A stretch of 5,658 nt of DNA. Origin: Methylococcaceae bacterium UBA659. Lineage in GTDB: Bacteria; Pseudomonadota; Gammaproteobacteria; Methylococcales; Methylomonadaceae. This document shows, in pieces, positions 1 to 5,566 of this stretch. Under the pieces are notes generated by a model. That model did not search any database and was not told where the DNA came from. It worked only from the letters and a program-made list of their open reading frames with translations. Each line of letters begins with the position of its first letter. Positions within the stretch are counted from its first letter, which is position 1. The stretch lies in contig DBNZ01000027.1 of the NCBI GenBank assembly GCA_002299495.1, forward strand, positions 21,239 to 26,896. The letters run 5' to 3'. The translations under genes and the position numbers were made by a program.

Positions 1-420
1 CATGGCCGCAAACATACCTTTTTTGCGGACGGGGATTTGCCATTGACCCATATCGATTTCACTTGGCCTTACACGTCAAGGTTACGCGAAAAACTGATCA
101 ATGCGGCGGCAAAAGTCGGTGTCAGCGTCACGCCCAGCGGCACTTATGGCTGTACCCAAGGACCGCGGCTGGAAACGATAGCCGAAATCAAGCGTATGGA
201 GCGGGACGGTTGTGACGTAGTGGGTATGACCGGCATGCCGGAAGCGGCGCTAGCCCGGGAGTTGGCAATGGATTATGCGGCCATAGCGGTGGTTGCCAAC
301 TGGGCGGCAGGCAAAGGCGAAGGCGACGGCGAAATCAGCATGGCGGAAATTGAACAAAATCTCCACATGGGCATGGCCAACACGGCTTCTCTGTTAAAAG
401 CGTTCATAGAAATCGGTTAA
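1..420 (+). CDS. S-methyl-5'-thioinosine phosphorylase, C-terminal part (5' end outside window)
   Basis: The frame is open from base 1 (beginning HGRKHTFFADGD) to TAA at 418-420, so about 139 residues of a roughly 245-residue purine nucleoside phosphorylase/MTA phosphorylase family enzyme are present; the TTG at 37 is not the true start. The diagnostic blocks are THIDFTWPY, YGCTQGPRLET, GMTGMPEAALARE and MAEIEQNLHMG, which closely resemble the Pseudomonas aeruginosa methylthioinosine phosphorylase as I remember it. Family knowledge: these cytosolic enzymes cleave methylthioinosine with phosphate to hypoxanthine and methylthioribose-1-phosphate, salvaging the methylthioadenosine left by polyamine synthesis after its deamination. 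The Asn at 298-300 (VVANWAAGK) sits where human PNP has Asn and MTA phosphorylases have Asp, which favours a 6-oxopurine over adenine. The alternative is an adenine-specific MTA phosphorylase, which I think less likely. No clear terminator follows. Confidence 0.87.
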   Translation, partial: HGRKHTFFADGDLPLTHIDFTWPYTSRLREKLINAAAKVGVSVTPSGTYGCTQGPRLETIAEIKRMERDGCDVVGMTGMPEAALARELAMDYAAIAVVANWAAGKGEGDGEISMAEIEQNLHMGMANTASLLKAFIEIG

Positions 421-450
421 TAAGGCAATGGCTTAAGGCTCGGATAGCTT

Positions 451-762
451 ATGGCATTAGCCCAAGAAGACAGCGAACAAATCCAGCCACTAAGCAACCA
501 GGCGAACGCCGGGCGGCCAGAAACCTTGAATGCCAACGTGCGCTATGAATGGGATTGGCGCGAGCACAGCATCAACGGGAATGGATGCAAGAAGGCTTCA
601 AGCAAATCGACAAACGCTTTGCACAAGTTCCCCCGCATTTTGACCAGGTGCATCAAGAAATCATGGGGTTGCACCATGAAATAAAGCGGTTGATACGCCG
701 GGAGGGGCATTTTTCTGGCGATAGCCAACCTGGGAGTCGCCGTATTAAGGTTGGCCTGTTGA
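451..762 (+). pseudogene. Broken small coiled-coil/membrane protein gene (two compensating frameshifts)
   Basis: Three pieces in two frames add up to one small protein plan. Frame 1 gives an N-terminus beginning MALAQEDSEQIQ from ATG 451. Frame 3 gives HQREWMQEGFKQIDKRFAQV and then QVHQEIMGLHHEIKRLI (about 567-695). Frame 1 returns after stops at 682-684 and 691-693 with a hydrophobic tail, GIFLAIANLGVAVLRLAC, ending at TGA 760-762. I recognise the middle as the 'DKRFEQV' heptad type common in small bacterial proteins that end in a single membrane helix, usually about 80-130 residues; here the total would be 103. The switches correspond to one 1-base loss near 540-570 and one 1-base gain near 693-705, so length is kept but the reading frame is not. 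Two prolines in the second heptad also suggest decay. The function of the family is unknown to me. A sequencing error could mimic this. Confidence 0.55.
609..692 (+). repeat. Four degenerate 21-bp (7-residue) coiled-coil repeats
   Basis: Read in frame 3, four consecutive heptads can be laid out: DKRFAQV, PPHFDQV, HQEIMGL and HHEIKRL, each with a hydrophobic residue at positions 4 and 7 (F/V, F/V, I/L, I/L). This spacing is what a coiled coil needs. The second unit starts with two prolines where the first has Asp-Lys, which would break the helix. The repeat lies inside the broken gene and is its best-preserved part. Confidence 0.5.
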
Positions 763-808
763 CGGGTCGCATACCCACTTCAAGCCGTACCGAATGGCCA
801 AACAGCGT

Positions 809-1759
809 TTACAACCAGCCCTTGCGCTTAAAAACCCAATAGGGTGCAACCCCGGACAGCAGCATCAATAGCAATGCCGAAGGATAACCGATGAGCCAAT
901 CCAACTCGGGCATGTACTTAAAATTCATGCCGTAAATGCTGGCGACCAAAGTGGGCGGCAGGAACACCACGGCGGCAATGGAAAAGATTTTGATGATTTT
1001 ATTCTGGGCTATGTTGATAAAACCTTGGGTCGAATCCATCAAAAAGTTGATTTTGTCAAACAAAAACGCGGTATGGGTCATCAGCGTGTCCACATCGCGC
1101 ATAATTTCCCGGGAAATTTCCTGCAATTCCGGCTGGCTGCGCAAATGCCGCTGGAGGAAGGCGACCGAGCGTTGGGTGTCCATCAGACATAAGCGGATTT
1201 TTCCGTTGTCATCCTCTAACTTGGCCAGTTGGTCGATGGCATCCTCTAAATCGGAGTCAATTTCCTCCAACACCAAATAACTGACGTCCTCTAATTTTCG
1301 GTGGATGTCTTCCAGATTGTCGGCCAGGTTTTCCACTTTTTGCTCAAAAATGGTGACCAGCAATTCTTGGGGATTGTGGGTTTCCACTTGTCCGCGCCGC
1401 GCCCGCATCCTCAGCAACCTAAAATCGGCTAGGGCCTCCTCATGAAAAGTGACCAACCGCTCCTTCTGCAAAATAAAAGCCACCGTGGTCGTGTGGTGGC
1501 GGCCTTCGCTTTGGGCCAAGAAAAGGGACCGGACATGGACGCCGATAGGGTCGGCAAAATAACGCGCCGAGGATTCGATTTCTGCGACCTCTTCCGATTC
1601 CGGCAAGTCTATCCTTAAAAACGCTTGCAGATGCCGCCGTTCTTCTTCGCTAGGGTCGTGGGCGTCGATCCAAACGACGGAATCCAGTTGATTTAAAGGA
1701 TTGTCGGTAATGTTGCGTTCCTTGAGTTTACCGTTTTCAATATCAAATAATCTAAGCAT
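809..1759 (-). CDS. corA: Magnesium/cobalt transport protein CorA
   Basis: This is a 316-residue protein, the same length as E. coli CorA and similar along its whole length. CorA forms a homopentameric inner-membrane channel that takes up Mg2+ (also Co2+ and Ni2+) and is gated by cytoplasmic Mg2+. The large N-terminal cytoplasmic domain has the family blocks VWIDAHDPS, IESSARYFAD, FRLLRMRAR and RLCLMDTQR. The C-terminus carries the first membrane helix with KIFSIAAVVFLPPTLVAS, the selectivity-loop signature YGMN (GMN at residues 277-279) with MPEL after it, a second helix (about 294-309) and a basic end, KRKGWL. The start is supported by AAGGA six bases upstream (plus-strand 1766-1770). The gene stands alone, converging on the broken gene at 451-762. 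I see no convincing sigma-70 promoter or Mg2+-sensing leader; the upstream gap holds relic sequence. Confidence 0.98.
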   Translation of the reverse strand: MLRLFDIENGKLKERNITDNPLNQLDSVVWIDAHDPSEEERRHLQAFLRIDLPESEEVAEIESSARYFADPIGVHVRSLFLAQSEGRHHTTTVAFILQKERLVTFHEEALADFRLLRMRARRGQVETHNPQELLVTIFEQKVENLADNLEDIHRKLEDVSYLVLEEIDSDLEDAIDQLAKLEDDNGKIRLCLMDTQRSVAFLQRHLRSQPELQEISREIMRDVDTLMTHTAFLFDKINFLMDSTQGFINIAQNKIIKIFSIAAVVFLPPTLVASIYGMNFKYMPELDWLIGYPSALLLMLLSGVAPYWVFKRKGWL

Positions 1760-1837
1760 GGTTTTTCCTTAAAGTTAAGGGTTCGAATGATTAAGCAGTG
1801 CATCAATAGTCAATGTGAGGCGGTCGGTTTAGGGCTG

Positions 1838-1948
1838 TTATGCGGCGGACTGTCTGCATCCCATTGCATCATCGACCGCTATGGCCATGACGGCGGCGAT
1901 TTCCAACATACCGTGTTCAACTGCACCGCCTGGCTTTTGAAAAACGGC
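1838..1948 (-). other. Short open frame, possible gene relic of unknown origin
   Basis: Within the corA-proC gap the minus strand has a 36-residue open frame (up to TAA at 1838-1840) with a hydrophobic, alanine-rich stretch, VEHGMLEIAAVMAIAVDDAM. It has no start codon near its beginning and no ribosome binding site, and it overlaps the spore photoproduct lyase relic in another frame. The opposite strand is also open (ATG 1787 to TAG 1955-1957, 56 residues) and looks less protein-like. I do not recognise either one. This could be the tail of another decayed gene, or chance. Confidence 0.2.
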
Positions 1949-2018
1949 TTAAGATAGTTCGGGTGCGCGGGTGATGGCGAATGGATTCCTCGATATAAAT
2001 GGTCTCAATCATGGCCAT
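1917..2018 (-). pseudogene. Relic of a spore photoproduct lyase homologue, N-terminal ~30 codons only
   Basis: Reading the minus strand from ATG at 2010-2012 (or 2016-2018) gives about 31 residues, including IETIYIEESIRHHPRTR and then LSRFSKARR, before TGA at 1917-1919. This matches my memory of the start of spore photoproduct lyase family proteins (pattern 'YIEE..R.HPRT..IL.RFPKARR', followed in intact members by a CERYGEVFN-like block). Intact members are radical-SAM enzymes of over 300 residues that repair UV-induced thymine dimers of the spore-photoproduct type. Everything after ARR is missing in all three frames, including the radical-SAM cysteine cluster, so the piece cannot be active. 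No ribosome binding site is visible. It sits just upstream of, and divergent from, proC. The identity rests on about 30 residues. Confidence 0.65.
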
Positions 2019-2058
2019 AAAACGAGTTTGGGGCAAAAAACAGGTTGATCTGGGAGAG

Positions 2059-2076
2059 CCATCTTGAGATTGATGG
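2059..2076. repeat. Small inverted repeat upstream of proC
   Basis: CCATC and GATGG flank an 8-base spacer (TTGAGATT) and overlap the first base candidates for the proC -35 element. It could be a weak operator half-site pair or a chance palindrome; nothing else supports it. Confidence 0.15.
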
Positions 2077-2108
2077 TCTTGACGCCATATGGGTTAGAAT
2101 ACTTTTAT
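2070..2108 (+). promoter_or_regulatory. Candidate sigma-70 promoter of the proC operon
   Basis: Two pairings are possible in this AT-rich stretch. One is TTGATG (2070-2075) with TAGAAT (2095-2100) and a 19-base spacer. The other is TTGACG (2079-2084) with TTTTAT (2103-2108) and an 18-base spacer. Either would start RNA about 14-22 bases before the proC ATG. A promoter is expected here because proC is the first gene of a plus-strand run and the nearest upstream sequence is a minus-strand relic. Neither match is strong. Confidence 0.35.
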
Positions 2109-2128
2109 CAGCAACGGATAAGCATACT

Positions 2129-2956
2129 ATGAAAACACAGAAAATTGGTTTTATTGGGGGCGGAAATATGGCTTTCAGTTTAATAAGCGGGTTGATCGCA
2201 AGCGGACATGCCCCGGAGCAGATTTGGGTGTCCGATATTAATCCTGAGGTGCTGGCGGCATTGTCAGCCAAATTACCGGTAAACACTACTTGCAGTAACG
2301 GGGAACTCATCGATGCCGTCGATGTGGTGGTGCTGGCGGTTAAACCACAGCAATTGCAAGCGGTGGCCGAGGGCCTAGTGGCATTGATCCGGCAAAAAAA
2401 TCCCTTGGTGGTTTCCATCGCCGCAGGTGTCAGTCAAAGAAGTCTCAGTCGATGGTTGGGCGAGGGGATAGCAATAGTGCGTTGTATGCCCAATACCCCG
2501 GCTTTGGTTTTGACCGGCGCCACTGCGTTGCATGCCAATGCTAATGTTTCTGAACCGCAAATGGATTTGGCGGAAAATATCATGCGTGCAGTCGGCATTT
2601 CGCTTTGGGTCCAAGACGAGGCCGATTTGGATACGGTCACTGCCGTTTCGGGTAGCGGGCCAGCCTATTATTTTTTGCTAATGGAGGCGATGGAAAAATC
2701 TGCCCAGGCGTTGGGTTTAGACCAGCAAACGGCCCGTTTGCTGGTTCAGCAAACGGCTCTAGGAGCCGCTAAAATCGCCTTGGAATCGTCTGAATCGCCC
2801 CGGCAATTGCGCCAGCGGGTGACTTCGCCGGGCGGTACTACGCAGCAAGCCATAGAAGTATTTGAACAAAGCGATTTTATTGGTTTAGTGGCCAGAGCCT
2901 TGCAAGCCGCCCGAAACCGATCTGTGGAACTGTCCCAATTAGAGGAGAAAAACTAA
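2129..2956 (+). CDS. proC: Pyrroline-5-carboxylate reductase
   Basis: This 275-residue protein has the normal length for cytosolic P5C reductase, which makes L-proline from 1-pyrroline-5-carboxylate with NAD(P)H, the last step of proline synthesis. The N-terminal Rossmann fold opens with IGFIGGGNM (residues 6-14). The middle has VVVLAVKPQQ, VSIAAGVS and RCMPNTPALV, and the C-terminal dimerisation/active-site domain has SGSGPAYY (174-181) and the family signature VTSPGGTTQQAIEVFE (SPGGTT at 233-238). I chose the ATG at 2129 because the glycine motif then falls at the usual place; the frame is open further upstream (from 2045), but that would add 28 residues outside the family. A weak GGATAAG lies upstream. 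yggT follows with a one-base overlap, so the two are surely co-transcribed. The yggS-type gene that often precedes proC is not here. Confidence 0.97.
   Translation: MKTQKIGFIGGGNMAFSLISGLIASGHAPEQIWVSDINPEVLAALSAKLPVNTTCSNGELIDAVDVVVLAVKPQQLQAVAEGLVALIRQKNPLVVSIAAGVSQRSLSRWLGEGIAIVRCMPNTPALVLTGATALHANANVSEPQMDLAENIMRAVGISLWVQDEADLDTVTAVSGSGPAYYFLLMEAMEKSAQALGLDQQTARLLVQQTALGAAKIALESSESPRQLRQRVTSPGGTTQQAIEVFEQSDFIGLVARALQAARNRSVELSQLEEKN
2942..2947 (+). promoter_or_regulatory. Ribosome binding site of yggT inside the end of proC
   Basis: GAGGAG lies eight bases before the yggT ATG (2956-2958), within the last codons of proC. With the TAATG stop/start overlap it fixes the yggT start and suggests translational coupling to proC. 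Confidence 0.75.
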
Positions 2957-3531
2957 TGGATTTCAATTACTTGGCCAATCCTGTCATATTTGTCATTGAT
3001 AGCGTGGCTTCCCTGTATATTTTGGCCTTATTGTTGCGATTTCTTTTACAGTGGTGTGGTGCCCCGTACCACAACCCCATCTCCCAATTCCTGGTCAAGA
3101 TAACTCATTCACCGCTACGGTTTTTGCGTAGGTTTGTCCCGCCCGTCGGAAAAATAGATAGCTCCTCTGTGCTGTTGATTTTAGTCTTACAGATGTTGAC
3201 CAACTTCTTTATCTTAAGGTTGCAAGGTGTGGCCGTTGGCGTAGGCACGTTGGTTGTGGTGTCCTTTGCGGATTTGGTGTCGCTGTTTATTAATGTTTTT
3301 GTATTTGCCGTGTTTGCCAGGGCGTTGCTAAGTTGGGTTAACCCAGGGGCATTTGATGCGGCAACAGCTATACTGGTCAGTCTTACCGAGCCGTTATTGT
3401 CGGTGGCGCGCAAAATGATCCCAGCTTTGGGTGGGTTGGATCTCTCGCCATTAGTGGTTTTGTTGTTTCTGCAACTGGCGAAAATGGTGGTGTTGCCACC
3501 TTTGCAACAGTTGGCAAGTTTATTGAGTTGA
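2956..3531 (+). CDS. yggT: YggT family membrane protein
   Basis: This is a 191-residue, strongly hydrophobic inner-membrane protein built of two YGGT repeats. Repeat one runs from about residue 12 (LYILALLLRFLLQW, then NPISQFLVKITHSPLRFLRRFVPP). Repeat two runs from about 110 (VFAVFARALLSWVNP, then ILVSLTEPLLSVARKMIPALGG). Each has helices around a short loop with a conserved Pro/Arg segment (PLRFLRRFVP and PLLSVARKMIP), and four or so membrane segments are visible (roughly 10-32, 70-89, 92-127 and 164-185). Family knowledge: the role is poorly defined; homologues have been linked to osmotic tolerance and, in plastids (CCB3), to cytochrome b6 haem attachment. Its position directly behind proC is widely conserved in proteobacteria. 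The start is set by the TAATG overlap and GAGGAG upstream. Confidence 0.94.
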   Translation: MDFNYLANPVIFVIDSVASLYILALLLRFLLQWCGAPYHNPISQFLVKITHSPLRFLRRFVPPVGKIDSSSVLLILVLQMLTNFFILRLQGVAVGVGTLVVVSFADLVSLFINVFVFAVFARALLSWVNPGAFDAATAILVSLTEPLLSVARKMIPALGGLDLSPLVVLLFLQLAKMVVLPPLQQLASLLS

Positions 3532-3619
3532 GCGGGACGGCTATCTTTTATTGGCACTATAGCGGTTGGGAACCTTAACAATGTACCAGCGACGTTTTTT
3601 TCAAAACCAAGCCGTCTGC

Positions 3620-3624
3620 AAGGG
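3620..3624 (+). promoter_or_regulatory. Ribosome binding site deciding the start of the exported protein
   Basis: AAGGG lies seven bases before ATG 3632-3634. The upstream in-frame candidates (TTG 3566, ATG 3581) have only a weak GGGA and would put about 22 polar residues in front of the signal peptide. This supports 3632 as the start. Confidence 0.6.
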
Positions 3625-3631
3625 TAATGCT

Positions 3632-4687
3632 ATGTTGGCTGTTTTTATGAGGGCCGCACGATTAGGATTGTTGGTTGCTATTTCTTGGCTTGCCAGCGCT
3701 TTTGTGGTTCAAGACGGTTGTTGGGCAAGAACCACTAAGCAGCAATCGGAGAAAGAGAAGTCTAGTGGCCTATATCGCATCGATGATGATCAAGGCAATA
3801 CCATTTTTACCGATAGAGTGCCTGTCGAACTTAACCAGTATCGCCAAGAACGGCTCAATGCCCAGGGCAGGGTGGTCCATAAAAAAGAAAGAGCCCAATC
3901 CAAGGAGCAGCAGCTTATGGAAGCACGCTTGGCCGCCTTAAGGATTGAACAGCAAAAAATAATTGCCAGGCAAAAAATGCATGACGAGGCTTTACTCAGT
4001 ACTTACCACTCCGAAAGCGATTTGGCAAAGGCTTTGCAAGTCAAATCAGAAAGCTTTGATTTACAGAAGAAATCATTAGAGTCAAAACTAAATGGCGCGA
4101 CACATCAATTGGACAACTATCTGAAAGTGGCGGCCCAATACGAGCGGAGCGGGGAGAAAGTTCCCCATAGCGTTGCCGCTAGCATTGCCCTTAGCCAAAA
4201 AGCCATCACGCAAATTCAAGAAGATATCCGGGCCAGTTTGGATAAGAAAAAGTTAACGGAGCGCGAATACCAAGCGGATATAGAACGCTATTTGTTCTTA
4301 ACCCAGAGCAGCAAAAAAACTCGCGGCAAGGAACTTGTGCCAAGTGTCAAGGAAGCGAATTTATTAGGGTTGTTTTACTGTGATAATGATCATCAATGCA
4401 ATAAGGCATGGCACTTAGCGCACGATTTTATAAACCAGTATTCAACGACGCCGCCGGATATCTTTAACGAAAAATTGATCATGAACCGCCCGCCTGCGAC
4501 CAATGACGACATCAGTTTGTCCTTATCAAGGATTTCGCTCACCGACAAAGATTATTTGCTTTTTTTGGATATTCTTTGCCATGACTCGGAACCGGGCCGT
4601 GAGTTATGCGCCAGCGACAGGGTCAGGGAAATCCGCTCCAAATTCAGGCCGTACATGAATGATGTGTTAGCGCGGACGCGACAGTAA
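3632..4687 (+). CDS. Exported DUF4124-like protein with helical middle and four-Cys C-terminal domain
   Basis: From ATG 3632 the protein has 351 residues. Residues 1-32 look like a Sec signal peptide: basic start (MRAAR), hydrophobic LGLLVAISWLASAFVV, and likely cleavage after CWA. Residues about 46-65 (GLYRIDDDQGNTIFTDRVP) match the short beta motif of DUF4124 proteins, a periplasmic domain of unknown role. Residues about 88-225 are rich in Lys, Glu, Gln and Ala and predicted helical/coiled coil. The C-terminal part (about 242-345) holds LLGLFYCDNDHQCNKAWHLA and DYLLFLDILCHDSEPGRELC; its four cysteines (250, 256, 316, 326) suit two disulfides in the periplasm. No catalytic motif is visible and I assign no function. 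It lies 100 bp after yggT, possibly in the same transcript, and its 3' end overlaps argB by 21 bp. The start could instead be ATG 3581. Confidence 0.85.
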   Translation: MLAVFMRAARLGLLVAISWLASAFVVQDGCWARTTKQQSEKEKSSGLYRIDDDQGNTIFTDRVPVELNQYRQERLNAQGRVVHKKERAQSKEQQLMEARLAALRIEQQKIIARQKMHDEALLSTYHSESDLAKALQVKSESFDLQKKSLESKLNGATHQLDNYLKVAAQYERSGEKVPHSVAASIALSQKAITQIQEDIRASLDKKKLTEREYQADIERYLFLTQSSKKTRGKELVPSVKEANLLGLFYCDNDHQCNKAWHLAHDFINQYSTTPPDIFNEKLIMNRPPATNDDISLSLSRISLTDKDYLLFLDILCHDSEPGRELCASDRVREIRSKFRPYMNDVLARTRQ

Positions 4688-5566
4688 TAAAGTCCCGACC
4701 CCTTGGTCGGTGAACAACTCAAGCAGCACTGCGTGTTCCACCCGGCCATCGATAATATGGACGCTGCTAACCCCGCCACTGAGGGCGTCCGTCGCACACC
4801 GTGTTTTAGGTATCATGCCCCCGGAAATGGTGCCATCGGCTATTAATTCGTTAATATCCTGTAGGGTGAGTCCGGTCAAAAGATTGCCTTCTTTGTCCAG
4901 GATGCCGGCCGTGTTGGTCAATAGGATTAACTTCTCCGCTTTTAGCACCTCGGCAACTTTACCCGCCACCAGGTCGGCATTGATGTTGTAAGAATAACCA
5001 TCCACCCCCACCCCAATCGGGGCGATGACCGGAATGAAATCGCTACGGTTAAGCATGTCAACCACAGCAGGGTCTATGCTGCTGACTTCGCCGACGTGGC
5101 CTAAGTCAATAATTTCGGTAGCTTCTTCGTCGTCTAATTTGGCTTTTTGTAGACTGATTTTTTTGGCCCGGATAAAATCGCCGTCCTTGCCGGTCAAGCC
5201 AACAGCTTTGCCGCCGTGGCGGTTGATTAAATTGACAATTTCCTTATTGACCAGGCCGCCTAAAACCATTTCCACAATATCCATGGTTTCGCTGTCGGTG
5301 ATTCTCATGCCATTGACAAAGTCTGATGTTTTGCCGAGCTTGTCAAGTAACCGGCCTATTTGGGGGCCGCCTCCATGCACAACAATGGGATTCAGGCCGA
5401 CCAGTTTCATCAGCACAATGTCCCGGGCGAAACTGTGTTTGAGGTCTTCGTCGACCATCGCGTTGCCGCCAAATTTTACGACCACGGTTTTGCCGGTAAA
5501 ACGTTGGATATAAGGCAGGGCTTCAATCAGAACATTAGCAATTTGGTGGGCTGTGGTTTTTTTCAT
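4667..5566 (-). CDS. argB: Acetylglutamate kinase
   Basis: This 299-residue enzyme phosphorylates N-acetyl-L-glutamate with ATP, the second step of arginine synthesis, in the cytosol. Amino-acid-kinase motifs are in place: VVKFGGNAM (29-37, with catalytic Lys31), VVHGGGPQIG (62-71, acetylglutamate/ATP phosphates), GLTGKDGD (123-130), GHVGEV (156-161), SYNINADLVAGK (192-203, with Asp198) and GGMIPK (249-254, Lys254). The N-terminal extension ending ALPYIQRFTGK (15 on) and the C-terminal FTDQGVGT are features of the hexameric, arginine-inhibited form, so feedback inhibition by arginine is likely. It reads very like the Pseudomonas enzyme. The ATG at 5564-5566 gives the family N-terminus but has no ribosome binding site before it. 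The gene converges on the DUF4124-like gene, and its stop codon lies inside that gene's last codons. No other arg gene is in the window. Confidence 0.98.
   Translation of the reverse strand: MKKTTAHQIANVLIEALPYIQRFTGKTVVVKFGGNAMVDEDLKHSFARDIVLMKLVGLNPIVVHGGGPQIGRLLDKLGKTSDFVNGMRITDSETMDIVEMVLGGLVNKEIVNLINRHGGKAVGLTGKDGDFIRAKKISLQKAKLDDEEATEIIDLGHVGEVSSIDPAVVDMLNRSDFIPVIAPIGVGVDGYSYNINADLVAGKVAEVLKAEKLILLTNTAGILDKEGNLLTGLTLQDINELIADGTISGGMIPKTRCATDALSGGVSSVHIIDGRVEHAVLLELFTDQGVGTLLLSRPR
4695..4710 (+). terminator. Hairpin just past the stop of the exported-protein gene
   Basis: CCGACC-CCTT-GGTCGG forms a perfect six-pair stem with a four-base loop, beginning eight bases after the TAA at 4685-4687. 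There is no run of T after it on the plus strand, so it is at best a weak terminator. The same bases encode the conserved Thr-Asp-Gln-Gly-Val-Gly of ArgB on the other strand, so the palindrome may simply be a by-product of that coding. Confidence 0.25.

Noticed and set aside
549..842. Single intact 97-residue gene on the plus strand
   Set aside because: Only its first half looks like protein. Beyond about 700 it is polar, unlike the expected membrane tail, which appears in frame 1, and it runs over the end of corA.
936..1280. Plus-strand open frame of 114 codons
   Set aside because: It lies wholly antisense to corA, whose protein matches its family end to end; the translation has no recognisable motif.
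1787..1957. 56-codon plus-strand open frame starting MIKQCINSQC
   Set aside because: No ribosome binding site, no known motif, and it is antisense to relic sequence; probably chance.
2005..2418. Minus-strand open frame of 137 codons across the start of proC
   Set aside because: Antisense shadow of proC; low-complexity Ser/Thr/Ala sequence and no motif. It is in a different frame from the photoproduct-lyase relic.
3493..3523. Possible terminator hairpin at the end of yggT (TTGCC...GGCAA)
   Set aside because: Only five pairs with a 15-base loop, inside the coding end and without a T-run; the next gene on the same strand may be co-transcribed.
3105..3581. Minus-strand open frame of 158 codons over yggT
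   Set aside because: The Asn/Thr/Lys-rich translation is the mirror of a hydrophobic membrane-protein gene, and yggT has a strong ribosome binding site and family motifs.
5025..5513. Plus-strand open frame of 162 codons over argB
   Set aside because: The Ser/Pro/Leu-rich translation is the antisense of argB, which is unmistakable on the other strand.
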